48,714 nt of DNA, from assembly GCA_947463885.1 (NCBI GenBank), contig CANHUQ010000003.1, positions 1-48,714 of the forward strand. Reading direction: 5' to 3'. How positions within the stretch are numbered: the stretch's first letter is position 1; each line of letters opens with the position of its first letter. The stretch comes from Burkholderiales bacterium (lineage in GTDB: Bacteria > Pseudomonadota > Gammaproteobacteria > Burkholderiales > Burkholderiaceae_E). A model generated the notes under the pieces. That model searched no databases. It saw only the letters and a program-made list of their open reading frames with translations, and was not told the DNA's origin. Below, in pieces: positions 38,963-47,573 of the stretch. The translations under genes and the position numbers were made by a program.

Positions 38963-39961
38963 TTATTTCGATGACGGGCTGCCTGTAGGACCCGTATCAC
39001 TGCGTGGGTCATCTGCCGACGCACGTCGGGTTCGTTCATACAGGGGCATGACCTTGGGTTGGGCCTCTCGCAGCGTGTCGATACGCGTGGAATGCGAAGG
39101 GTGCGTCGACAGGAACTGTGGCGGCTCGCCCTTGGAGGCGGCGCCCATCTTCTGCCATAGGGTCACCGCTGCCCGGGGGTCGTAGCCCGCCCGTGCGGCG
39201 ATGTCCATGCCGACCAGATCGGCTTCGGTTTCGTCGCCACGGCCGAACTTCAGCAGCGTGAGCTTGGAGCCCTGCGAGGCGATCACCCCGCCCAGATCAC
39301 CGTAGCCGAGGATTTGCGAAAAGACCGATGCCCCGATGGTGATGCCTTGAGCCAGCTTTTGCTGGCCAGCCCGTTGACGCGAATGCTCGAGCAATGCATG
39401 CGCCATTTCGTGACCCATGATCATGGCCACTTCGTCATCGGTGAGCTTGAGCTTGTCCAGAATGCCCGTGAAAAAGACGATCTTGCCGCCAGGCATCACG
39501 AAGGCGTTCACCTGCGGTGACCCGATGAGATTGACTTCCCAGCGCCACGCATCCGACCGATCACTGAAGCGGTGCGTATAGGGAATCAGGCGCGCGGCAA
39601 TCGCTTGCAGGCGCTGGCGCTGAGGAAATTCCTCTGGCGCGAGCGCGCGCTGCGACTGTGCCTGCTGCAGCAGCTTGCGGTATTGCAGGACGGCATCTTT
39701 CTCGAGTTGCTCGGACGAAGCCAGCGATGCAAGTTTGCTGCGCTTGGGTACCGCAATGCCCTCAGGCTCCGACAGGGCCTGCTTGCGCCGCTGCTCGGCT
39801 TCATCGGCGCGCTCCTTGGCCAACTGCTGCTGTGCATGGGCAGCAGGTGCGTACAGCATGAGTCCGGGCACCGCTGCACCGAGCAGCGTTCCCCAGCATG
39901 CAAGAGCAAATAGCAGATGTTTCATGGGCGCGAGAGTAGCAACGTGGTGCGGATGGGGCAA
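38963..39961 (-). CDS. M48-family metalloprotease
   Basis: 332 aa; HEXXH 'MIMGHEMAHALLEHSRQRAGQQ', 'ETEADLVGMDIAARAGYDPRAAVTLWQKM', 'FLSTHPSHSTRI'. Confidence 0.95.
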   Translation of the reverse strand: MPHPHHVATLAPMKHLLFALACWGTLLGAAVPGLMLYAPAAHAQQQLAKERADEAEQRRKQALSEPEGIAVPKRSKLASLASSEQLEKDAVLQYRKLLQQAQSQRALAPEEFPQRQRLQAIAARLIPYTHRFSDRSDAWRWEVNLIGSPQVNAFVMPGGKIVFFTGILDKLKLTDDEVAMIMGHEMAHALLEHSRQRAGQQKLAQGITIGASVFSQILGYGDLGGVIASQGSKLTLLKFGRGDETEADLVGMDIAARAGYDPRAAVTLWQKMGAASKGEPPQFLSTHPSHSTRIDTLREAQPKVMPLYERTRRASADDPRSDTGPTGSPSSK

Positions 39962-40045
39962 CCATCCCCGCTGCTACACTCCCTCGATCCGTGATGACCG
40001 ATCTTCGTCATCCGCCTGTCGGCCAGTCCTGGCCCGATCGCCACC

Positions 40046-41527
40046 ATGACGAACCCCACTCCTCGCGTGTCGCTCGCCCAGATCTTCGCTTCGCGGCGCA
40101 TGGCCGCCATGCTGGGTCTGGGGTTTGCCAGTGGGCTGCCGCTGGCGCTGTCCTCCGGCACGCTGCAGGCCTGGCTCACGGTCGAGGGGGTCGACATCAA
40201 GACGATCGGGTTTTTCGCCCTGGCCGGGTTGCCGTACACCTTCAAATTCGTCTGGGCACCGCTGCTTGATCGCTTCGAGCCGAAAATGCTCGGACGCCGC
40301 CGCGGCTGGTTGCTCATCACGCAACTGCTGCTAGCTGGCGCGTGCTGGGCCATGGCCAGCGCCGACCCTCGTACCTCCATCGTGGCGCTGGGCGCGCTTG
40401 CGGTGGCGGTGGCGTTTCTATCGGCCTCGCAAGACATTGTGTTCGATGCCTATCGTGCCGATCTGCTCGAGGCACCTGAGCGCGGGGCGGGTGCCGCGGT
40501 GTCGGTACTGGGCTATCGGCTGGCCATGCTGGTGTCTGGCGCACTGGCACTGATCCTGGCCGACCAATGGTTGGGCTGGCCAGCCACCTATCGGCTGATG
40601 GGGGCGTTGTTTCTGGTCATGGCAGGCATCACGCTGCTGGCGCCCCGCACCACCCTCGATGCCCAACCGTTGCGCAGCGATGCCCGCAGCGAATGGACCG
40701 GGTTCCTCTCCTTGCTGGTGGCTGGCGTGGTGGCCTGGTACGTCTGCCAGACCGTATTTGCGTCGTTGCTGCCCGCCAAACCCGATCGTTTCGTCAAGCT
40801 GGCCGCCGACACCGTCACGCTACTGACGGCCTTTGGCGCAGGACTGTGGGCGGCGCGTCGCGCGGGCTTTCCGTCATTCGTCGAGCCTTGGGACGCCTTC
40901 TTTACCCGTCGCCGTGCGCTGGCCCTGCTGGGTCTGATCGTGCTGTACAAGCTGGGCGATGCGTTTGCCGGCAGTCTGTCGACCACTTTCCTGATTCGCG
41001 GCGCGGGGTTTACCGCCACCGAGGTCGGGGCGGTCAACAAGGCGCTCGGCCTGATCGCCACGATCGTCGGTGCACTGGCGGGCGGGGCCTTGCTGGCCCG
41101 CACCGGGCTGTACAAGGCACTGATGTTGTTTGGCATCCTGCAGGCCGTGTCCAATTTCGGCTACTGGCTGATTGCCGTGAGCCCGAAGAGTCACACCCTG
41201 ATGGCCGCGGCAATCGGGGTGGAAAATCTGTGCGGCGGTCTGGGGACGGCGGCCTTCGTGGCTTTCCTCATGGGGCTGACCGACCGGCGCTTCTCGGCGG
41301 CGCAATATGCGCTGCTGTCGGCGTTGGCCGCAGTAGGCCGGGTGTACGTCGGACCCGCCTCTGGCGTGTTGGTTGAAGCCTTCGGCTGGCCGACCTTTTT
41401 TGTGCTGACCGTCTTCGCTGCTCTGCCCGGACTGGGCCTGCTATATTGGCTCAGGAAAGAAGTGATCGATATCGACGCCACGCAATCTGCGCGTGATGCA
41501 GATCAACCCCCGAAGGACACTGTATGA
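40046..41527 (+). CDS. AmpG-like MFS permease
   Basis: 493 aa; 'RRMAAMLGLGFASGLPLALSSGTLQAWLTVEGVDIKTIGFFALAGLPYTFKFVWAPLLDRFEPKMLGRRRGWLLITQ'. Confidence 0.9.
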   Translation: MTNPTPRVSLAQIFASRRMAAMLGLGFASGLPLALSSGTLQAWLTVEGVDIKTIGFFALAGLPYTFKFVWAPLLDRFEPKMLGRRRGWLLITQLLLAGACWAMASADPRTSIVALGALAVAVAFLSASQDIVFDAYRADLLEAPERGAGAAVSVLGYRLAMLVSGALALILADQWLGWPATYRLMGALFLVMAGITLLAPRTTLDAQPLRSDARSEWTGFLSLLVAGVVAWYVCQTVFASLLPAKPDRFVKLAADTVTLLTAFGAGLWAARRAGFPSFVEPWDAFFTRRRALALLGLIVLYKLGDAFAGSLSTTFLIRGAGFTATEVGAVNKALGLIATIVGALAGGALLARTGLYKALMLFGILQAVSNFGYWLIAVSPKSHTLMAAAIGVENLCGGLGTAAFVAFLMGLTDRRFSAAQYALLSALAAVGRVYVGPASGVLVEAFGWPTFFVLTVFAALPGLGLLYWLRKEVIDIDATQSARDADQPPKDTV

Positions 41528-42888
41528 ACGACATGGCCCGTGCCCAGGATCTTCTGCAGGATGCTTCCCGCACCGCCGCTGGTGCTGGCCTTGAAGCGTT
41601 CTGGATGCCTTTCACCGCCAACCGGCATTTCAAGGCTGCGCCCCGCATGCTGTCCCGTGCAGAGGGCATGCACTACTACACACCCGAAGGCCGCCAGATC
41701 CTCGATGCGGTGGCCGGGCTGTGGTGTACCAACGCCGGGCATTGCCGCACACCCATTGTTGAGGCCATTCGCAAGCAGGCTGGCGAACTCGATTTCGCGC
41801 CGACCTTCCAGATGGGTCACCCGCTGGGGTTCGAGCTGGCCAACCGCCTGATGGGCATCCTGCCCGATGCATTCGGTCAGGCCTTCTTTTGCAACTCCGG
41901 CTCCGAGGCGGTCGACTCTGCACTCAAGATCGCGCTGGCCTACCACCGCATGCGCGGAGAAGGCCAACGCACACGCCTCATTGGACGCGAACGTGGCTAT
42001 CACGGCGTGGGGTTCGGTGGCATCTCGGTAGGCGGCATCTCCGGCAACCGCAAGCATTTCGGCGGACTGCTCGCGGGCGTCGATCATCTGCCTCACACCC
42101 ACAACCTCGAGCACAACGCGTTCACGAAAGGCCAGCCAGCCTGGGGCGCACATCTGGCCGACGATCTGGAAAAGATTCTCGCCTTGCACGATCCGTCCAC
42201 TGTGGCTGCGGTCATCGTCGAGCCGGTGGCCGGGTCCACTGGGGTACTGATCCCGCCGGTGGGTTATTTGCAGCGCCTGCGCGAGATCACCGCCAAGCAC
42301 GGCATCCTGCTGATCTTCGATGAGGTGATCACGGGCTTCGGTCGCCTGGGCTCGCCTTTCGCCGCGCAGCATTTCGATGTCGTGCCCGATCTGATGACCG
42401 TGGCCAAGGGCATCACCAGCGGCACGGTCCCGATGGGCGCCGTGTTTGCACGCAAGGGCTTGTACGAAGCCTTCATGCAGGGCCCCGAGAAAGCCATCGA
42501 ACTCTTCCACGGCTACACCTATTCCGCCCATCCGCTGGCCTGCGCTGCGGCGCTGGCCACACTCGATGTATACGAAGAAGAAGGGCTGTTGACCCGCGCG
42601 GCCACGCTCGCCTCGCATTGGGAGCAGGCGGTGCATTCGCTGCAAGACTGCCCTCATGTCATCGACGTGCGCAATATCGGACTGGTGGGCGCCATCGAGC
42701 TGGCTCCGCGCGCAGGTGAGCCGGGCACGCGGGCCTTCGATGCCTTCATCCGCGCGTTCCAGGACGAACATCTGCTGATTCGTGTGACCGGCGACATCAT
42801 CGCCTTGTCGCCGCCGCTCATTGTCAGCGCCGACCAGATCGACGATATCGTGGCCCGCTTGCGCCGCATCCTCACCCGCCTGGCGTAA
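41524..42888 (+). CDS. omega-amino acid (beta-alanine):pyruvate aminotransferase-like class III aminotransferase
   Basis: 454 aa; 'FWMPFTANRHFKAAPRMLSRAEGMHYYTPEGRQILDAVAGLWCTNAGH', 'LIFDEVITGFGRLGSPFAAQHFDVVPDLMTVAKGITSG'; ATGA overlap with preceding gene. Confidence 0.93.
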   Translation: MNDMARAQDLLQDASRTAAGAGLEAFWMPFTANRHFKAAPRMLSRAEGMHYYTPEGRQILDAVAGLWCTNAGHCRTPIVEAIRKQAGELDFAPTFQMGHPLGFELANRLMGILPDAFGQAFFCNSGSEAVDSALKIALAYHRMRGEGQRTRLIGRERGYHGVGFGGISVGGISGNRKHFGGLLAGVDHLPHTHNLEHNAFTKGQPAWGAHLADDLEKILALHDPSTVAAVIVEPVAGSTGVLIPPVGYLQRLREITAKHGILLIFDEVITGFGRLGSPFAAQHFDVVPDLMTVAKGITSGTVPMGAVFARKGLYEAFMQGPEKAIELFHGYTYSAHPLACAAALATLDVYEEEGLLTRAATLASHWEQAVHSLQDCPHVIDVRNIGLVGAIELAPRAGEPGTRAFDAFIRAFQDEHLLIRVTGDIIALSPPLIVSADQIDDIVARLRRILTRLA

Positions 42889-42949
42889 TCGCTTTCGCCG
42901 CTCACATGGATTCAACCGGGGCCTTTGTCGGGCCCTTGTGGACGACAAC

Positions 42950-43633
42950 ATGATCGATAAGACGGTCAGCACCATGGCGCAGGCCATGGCTGGCGTAAAG
43001 GACGGTTCGACCGTACTCGTGGGGGGGTTCGGCGGCGCCGGGCAACCCATGGAACTCATTCACGCGCTGATCGAGCAGGGAGCCACCGACCTCACCGTGG
43101 TGGCCAACAACGCCGGCAATGGCGAGACCGGCTTGGCAGCACTACTGGCTGCAGGCCGAGTACGCAAGCTGATCTGTTCGTTCCCACGTTCGGCTGACTC
43201 GCAGATCTTTGACGGCCTGTATCGGGCAGGTCGCATCGAACTCGAACTCGTTCCACAGGGCAATCTGGCCGAACGCATGCGAGCGGCAGGTGCAGGCGTT
43301 GGTGCGTTCTACACCCCCACAGGATTCGGGACCGATCTGGCCGCGGGTAAAGAGACACGTCGCATCGACGGGCGTGACTACGTTCTGGAATTTCCGATCC
43401 GCGGGGACCTGGCCCTGATCAAGGCGCGCCAGGGTGATCGATGGGGCAACCTGGTCTATCGCAAGGCCGCGCGTAACTTCAACCCGATCATGGCCATGGC
43501 CTCTTCGTGTACCGTGGCCCAGGTCGAAGAGATCGTGCCGCTGGGCGCACTTGACCCCGAAGTGATCGTGACGCCGGGTATCTTCGTTACGCGAGTCATC
43601 CAGCTTCAATCGCCCGCCGAAGCCGCAGCCTGA
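42950..43633 (+). CDS. 3-oxoacid CoA-transferase subunit A
   Basis: Start ATG 42950 'MIDKTVSTMAQAMAGVKDGSTVLVGGFGGAGQPMELIHALIEQGATDLTVVANNAG'; 'YRKAARNFNPIMAMAS'. Confidence 0.94.
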   Translation: MIDKTVSTMAQAMAGVKDGSTVLVGGFGGAGQPMELIHALIEQGATDLTVVANNAGNGETGLAALLAAGRVRKLICSFPRSADSQIFDGLYRAGRIELELVPQGNLAERMRAAGAGVGAFYTPTGFGTDLAAGKETRRIDGRDYVLEFPIRGDLALIKARQGDRWGNLVYRKAARNFNPIMAMASSCTVAQVEEIVPLGALDPEVIVTPGIFVTRVIQLQSPAEAAA

Positions 43634-43723
43634 CCCGTTTCGCTTCGCACGCGGGCGGCTCTTGCGCCTGGCGCACGATGCACCTTGCTCTGTTCACGCC
43701 ACCCCTTTCTCACAGCAACCGAC

Positions 43724-44371
43724 ATGGCCTACGAAAAACGCTCCCGTGATGCGATCGCCGCGCGGGTTGCCCGCGACATACCGGAAGGCGCCTACGTCAA
43801 CCTCGGTATCGGGTTGCCCACGCTGGTGGCCAACCATCTGCCCATCGATCGCGAAATCGTCCTGCAAAGCGAGAACGGCATCCTGGGCATGGGGCCGGCA
43901 CCCGCTGCGGGCGCCGAAGACTGGGATCTCGTCAATGCCGGCAAGCAGCCGGTCACCTTGCTCAGCGGGGGCGCCTACTTCCATCATGCCGACTCGTTCG
44001 CGATGATGCGTGGCGGTCATCTCGACATCTGCGTGCTCGGTGCGTTTCAAGTGTCTGCCGCTGGCGACCTCGCCAATTGGCATACCGGAGCCCCGGATGC
44101 GATCCCCGCCGTGGGTGGGGCCATGGATCTGGCCATCGGCGCCAAGCAGACCTTTGTCATGATGGAACACGTGACCAAGTCGGGCGAAGCGAAGATCGTC
44201 GAGCGCTGCACGTATCCGCTCACCGGCATCGGATGCGTCAAGCGTATCTATACCGATCTGGCCACGATTGAGGTGTCGCCCACCGGACTCGTGGCGATCG
44301 ACTGGGTCGATGGGCTGTCGTTCGAGGAGCTGGCCCGTCTGACTCAAGCGCCACTCAGTCGACGTCAATGA
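43724..44371 (+). CDS. 3-oxoacid CoA-transferase subunit B
   Basis: Start ATG 43724 'MAYEKRSRDAIAARVARDIPEGAYVNLGIGLPTLVANHLP'; 'LQSENGILGMGP'. Confidence 0.95.
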   Translation: MAYEKRSRDAIAARVARDIPEGAYVNLGIGLPTLVANHLPIDREIVLQSENGILGMGPAPAAGAEDWDLVNAGKQPVTLLSGGAYFHHADSFAMMRGGHLDICVLGAFQVSAAGDLANWHTGAPDAIPAVGGAMDLAIGAKQTFVMMEHVTKSGEAKIVERCTYPLTGIGCVKRIYTDLATIEVSPTGLVAIDWVDGLSFEELARLTQAPLSRRQ

Positions 44372-44398
44372 GTCGACGTCAATGAATCGACGTCAGTG
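44357..44398. repeat. 14-bp tandem repeat x3
   Basis: AGTCGACGTCAATG, AGTCGACGTCAATG, AATCGACGTCAGTG; starts in the last codons of the CoA-transferase B gene. Confidence 0.95.
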
Positions 44399-44442
44399 AG
44401 CCGTCCAGTCGTATTCTCAATCACAACACCCGGGAGACCCGC

Positions 44443-44832
44443 ATGAGCACCACCGCTGAACTGATTGCCGAACTCAATGCCCTGGACGATCGCCGTGCCC
44501 AGGTGACCATCGCCAAAGACCGTGCGGCGATGGAGGCGCTGTTTGCCGCCGATCTGCGCTATGTGCATTCATCCGGGACCGACGAAGACAAGGCGACGTA
44601 TATCGAGCGCGCCTGCACCGGCTGGTACGACTACCGCGGGCTCCAGGCGCTTCGTCGCGAGTGGCGCGTCTATGGCGATGTCGCGTTGTGTCATGGCGAT
44701 GTGAAGATCGATGTCATCGCGCGTGGCACGCCCAAGCAGTTCACCAGTCGTTATTTGCAGGTCTGGCGTCGCGAGGCCGGCGCGTGGAAGCTCGCTGCGC
44801 TTCAGTCCACGCCACTGCCCCCTGCAGCCTGA
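44443..44832 (+). CDS. NTF2-like / DUF4440-type nuclear transport factor 2 family protein
   Basis: 129 aa; 'MEALFAADLRYVHSSGTDEDKATYIERACTGWYDYRGL...VWRREAGAWKLAALQSTPL'. Confidence 0.88.
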   Translation: MSTTAELIAELNALDDRRAQVTIAKDRAAMEALFAADLRYVHSSGTDEDKATYIERACTGWYDYRGLQALRREWRVYGDVALCHGDVKIDVIARGTPKQFTSRYLQVWRREAGAWKLAALQSTPLPPAA

Positions 44833-44857
44833 TTCCTCTGCCTGACTTGTGCCGACC

Positions 44858-45448
44858 ATGATCGATTCCCACGCGCTCCAAACGCTTTTCACTGCCGCAC
44901 GCACCCAAAACGGATGGCTTGACCAACCCGTGAGTGATGCGCAATTGCGTGAGGTCTTCGACCTCATGAAAATGGCTCCAACCTCCATGAATACGCAACC
45001 CGCGCGTTTCGTGTTCCTGCGCACGGCGGCGGCCAAGGAGCGTCTGCGCCCGGCCCTGTCCCGAGGTAATGTGGACAAGACCATGACAGCACCGGTCGTG
45101 ACGCTCATTGCACACGATCTGCAATTTCACGAGCATCTGCCCCGCGTGTTTCCGCACGAACCTAACGCCAAGAACATGTTCGAGGGCGATGCGAACCGCG
45201 ACTTCCGCTCCACGTTTGCGTTTCGCAACGGATCGCTGCAGGGCGCCTACTTCATGATGGCCGCGCGAGCGGTCGGTCTGCAGGTCGGGCCGATGTCCGG
45301 CTTCGATGGTGCAAAAGTCGATGCGGAGTTTTTTCCGGACGGACGTTACCGGATCAATTTTCTGTGCAACCTCGGCCATGGCGACCCCTCCAAAGTCATG
45401 GAGCGTCTGCCGCGCTTTGCCTTTGAGGATGTCTGCAGCCTGCTGTAG
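44858..45448 (+). CDS. malonic semialdehyde reductase / RutE-like nitroreductase-family protein
   Basis: 'FDLMKMAPTSMNTQPARFVFLRTAAAKERLRPALSRGNVDKTMTAPVVTLIAHDLQFHEHLPRVFP...GAYFMMAARAVGLQVGPMSGFD'; ATG 44858 (GTG 44849 alternative). Confidence 0.92.
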   Translation: MIDSHALQTLFTAARTQNGWLDQPVSDAQLREVFDLMKMAPTSMNTQPARFVFLRTAAAKERLRPALSRGNVDKTMTAPVVTLIAHDLQFHEHLPRVFPHEPNAKNMFEGDANRDFRSTFAFRNGSLQGAYFMMAARAVGLQVGPMSGFDGAKVDAEFFPDGRYRINFLCNLGHGDPSKVMERLPRFAFEDVCSLL

Positions 45449-45462
45449 CGCCGCGTGTTCGG

Positions 45463-45492
45463 CGAACGGCCTGCTGCCAGGCATGCCGTTCG
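45463..45492. other. inverted repeat / hairpin after the RutE-like gene
   Basis: CGAACGGC-N14-GCCGTTCG perfect 8-bp arms; no T-tract directly following. Confidence 0.5.
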
Positions 45493-45515
45493 GGCAATCT
45501 GGTTCGGACAATCTG
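45488..45515. repeat. 14-bp tandem repeat x2
   Basis: GTTCGGGCAATCTG GTTCGGACAATCTG (one mismatch). Confidence 0.9.
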
Positions 45516-45622
45516 TATAGCTGGTCGCAGCATCGGAAGGCTCTTGAATTCCTGCTGCGCGTGCCCTATCTGCGGAGTGTGGCTGACTGACAGCCGCCCC
45601 ATCACCCCTCAGGAGTGCGCAA

Positions 45623-46069
45623 ATGACCAAGATTTCTGTATACGACCCGTTCGCCGAAGTATTCCCGTCGATTTTTCGCAGCATGTTCACCGCCGCCCCC
45701 GAACCGCAGGCGGGTGCTGCAAGCGCTGCGCCTGCCGTGCCAACCGTGGCCATGCGCGTCGATGTGATCGAGACGGCTGAAGGCTATCTGCTGCGCGCCG
45801 ACCTGCCGGGTGTGCCTAAGGAAGCCATTCAGATCGACATTGACGCCAATCGCGTGACCTTGCGTGCGCAACCGGTGCGTGATGCCGAACCCAAAGCCGA
45901 AGGGCGCGTGCTGCGCAGCGAGCGTTTCGATGGGCACTACGCCCGCAGTTTCGCGCTGTCCGACGAGATCGACGAATCGCGTGCAACAGCGCGCGTTGAT
46001 AACGGTGTGCTCGAGTTGACGCTGCCGCGCAAGGCTGGTGTCGGACCGACCAGACTGACGGTGCAGTAA
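45623..46069 (+). CDS. Hsp20/alpha-crystallin family small heat shock protein
   Basis: 148 aa; 'MRVDVIETAEGYLLRADLPGVPKEAIQIDIDANRVTLRAQ...RSERFDGHYARSFALSDEIDESRATARVDNGVLELTLPRK'. Confidence 0.94.
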   Translation: MTKISVYDPFAEVFPSIFRSMFTAAPEPQAGAASAAPAVPTVAMRVDVIETAEGYLLRADLPGVPKEAIQIDIDANRVTLRAQPVRDAEPKAEGRVLRSERFDGHYARSFALSDEIDESRATARVDNGVLELTLPRKAGVGPTRLTVQ

Positions 46070-46104
46070 AGCATCTGGGCAAAGCTTTCCGTGACGGAAT
46101 GCAC

Positions 46105-46138
46105 AATCCCCGCGTGGCGACATGCGGGGATTTTTTTT
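46105..46138 (+). terminator. rho-independent terminator downstream of hsp20
   Basis: AATCCCCGC-N10-GCGGGGATT stem followed by TTTTTTTT. Confidence 0.93.
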
Positions 46139-46141
46139 GTG

Positions 46142-46179
46142 CGACCCCTACCATCGACTAAGTCGGTACTAAGGGGTCG
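46142..46179. promoter_or_regulatory. nested palindrome in the hsp20/yfiM-like intergenic region
   Basis: Outer arms CGACCCCT (46142-46149)/AGGGGTCG (46172-46179) enclosing inner palindrome CGACTAAGTCG (46155-46165). Confidence 0.4.
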
Positions 46180-46279
46180 GTTCAGACGAGCGGTCGGTAT
46201 GTCTCGATGAAAGGTGTTTAACTCTTTTTACAAAGCCTCTGTTCGAAGTGAATAAAGTCGCAGCCATCAGGAGGCTGTG

Positions 46280-46753
46280 ATGAAAATCACCCGAAATTCG
46301 AGCAATACCGCATGCGGTTTCAGATCAACGGACGTTCAAGGCCGATCGGCGCGCCGCATCACCTGGATGCTTGCCTTGGCTGCTGCGATCGTGAGCGCCC
46401 CGGCGCATGCCAATGGATCCACTGATTCTTGGTTTGGTCAGGACAAGGCGATGCACTTCGGCATGTCGGCACCACTTGGCATGCTGGGCGCCTCGGTGGC
46501 CGAGAAGCTCGGCTACACCGGCAAGACCGAGCGCCTGGTGGTGGGCGCGGCGCTGGGCATGATGCCCGGACTCGCCAAGGAGTGGGCCGATCGCTACAAC
46601 CCGCGTGCCACCGCCTCGGTCAAGGACATGGCCTTCAATGTATTAGGCGCCATGTTGGGCGCAGCTGCCGTTGAATGCTGCACGGTGCGAGCGCTGTCGT
46701 CGCGTCGGGACCGCTTCGACGGATTGGCTGTGGAGTATCGGATCGAGTTCTGA
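46280..46753 (+). CDS. YfiM/DUF2279-like exported protein
   Basis: Signal peptide then 'DSWFGQDKAMHFGMSAPLGMLGASVAEKLGYTGKTERLVVGAALGMMPGLAKEWADRYNP...SVKDMAFNVLGAMLGAA', resembling E. coli YfiM 'DSW-GQDKA-HF' pattern. Confidence 0.8.
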   Translation: MKITRNSSNTACGFRSTDVQGRSARRITWMLALAAAIVSAPAHANGSTDSWFGQDKAMHFGMSAPLGMLGASVAEKLGYTGKTERLVVGAALGMMPGLAKEWADRYNPRATASVKDMAFNVLGAMLGAAAVECCTVRALSSRRDRFDGLAVEYRIEF

Positions 46754-46793
46754 TCGCATCATCAGCGGCTGACGCATGCGCAGCCACCAGGGT

Positions 46794-47573
46794 TCAAGCC
46801 ACAGGCCATACTGCCCACGAGCGGCCCGCGTCACACCGCTCGATCCGAATCGCTCCATCAAAGACAGCCTCCAGCTCACGGTGCATGTGGCGGTCATGCA
46901 CTGCACCCTGCGCCCTGACGGTGCCTTCTGTCACAACCACCACCCGATCAGCCTGCAAGGCGTGAGTCAGATCGTGTTCCGCCGTCAGCACGGCGTGCCC
47001 CGCCTGAGTACGTAAGCGAAGTGCCCGCATCAGCTGGCGCCGGTACTGAGGGTCCAGGTGCGCACAGGGCTCATCCATCAGCGTGACGGCCGCCTGCGTC
47101 GCCAGTGCGCGGGCGATCAGCACCCGCTGCCTTTCGCCGCCCGACAACTCAGACAACCTTCGGGAGGCCAGGTGCGTGCAACCGGTGGCAGCCATGGCCT
47201 CGTCTGTGGCCCGATGGTCCCGACCGTCGGCTGATCCAGTGAGCCCGTGATAGGGCAGCCGACCCAGCATCACCACTTCGCGCGCGATGAGATCCGTGTC
47301 CATGGGCCCCTGCTGCGAGAGCCATGCCAGTTGACGTGCCCGCTCGCGGCGCGGCCAGGCCGACAAGGCGCGGCCGTCTAAAGACACTTCGCCCGACTGA
47401 ACCGCAAGCACACCTGCAAGCGCAGCCATGGCGGTGCTTTTACCTGCGCCATTCGGTCCGACCAGCGCCGTCCAGGTGCCTGGCGGCACTTCAAGAGACA
47501 AACCTCTCAGGACGGCTCGACCACCGCGTTCGACATGCAGCTGATGGGCCTGTAGGCCGATCGGATCACTCAT
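46794..47573 (-). CDS. ABC transporter ATP-binding protein (FecE/BtuD type)
   Basis: Start at 47573 'MSDPIGLQAHQLHVERGGRAVLRGLSLEVPPGTWTALVGPNGAGKSTAMAALAGVL', 'LSGGERQRVLIARALATQAAVTLMDEPCAHLD'. Confidence 0.95.
   Translation of the reverse strand: MSDPIGLQAHQLHVERGGRAVLRGLSLEVPPGTWTALVGPNGAGKSTAMAALAGVLAVQSGEVSLDGRALSAWPRRERARQLAWLSQQGPMDTDLIAREVVMLGRLPYHGLTGSADGRDHRATDEAMAATGCTHLASRRLSELSGGERQRVLIARALATQAAVTLMDEPCAHLDPQYRRQLMRALRLRTQAGHAVLTAEHDLTHALQADRVVVVTEGTVRAQGAVHDRHMHRELEAVFDGAIRIERCDAGRSWAVWPVA

Noticed and set aside
41503-43059. 518-aa minus-strand ORF antisense to the aminotransferase and CoA-transferase A genes
   Set aside because: Shadow ORF opposite confidently identified enzymes; no recognisable domain.
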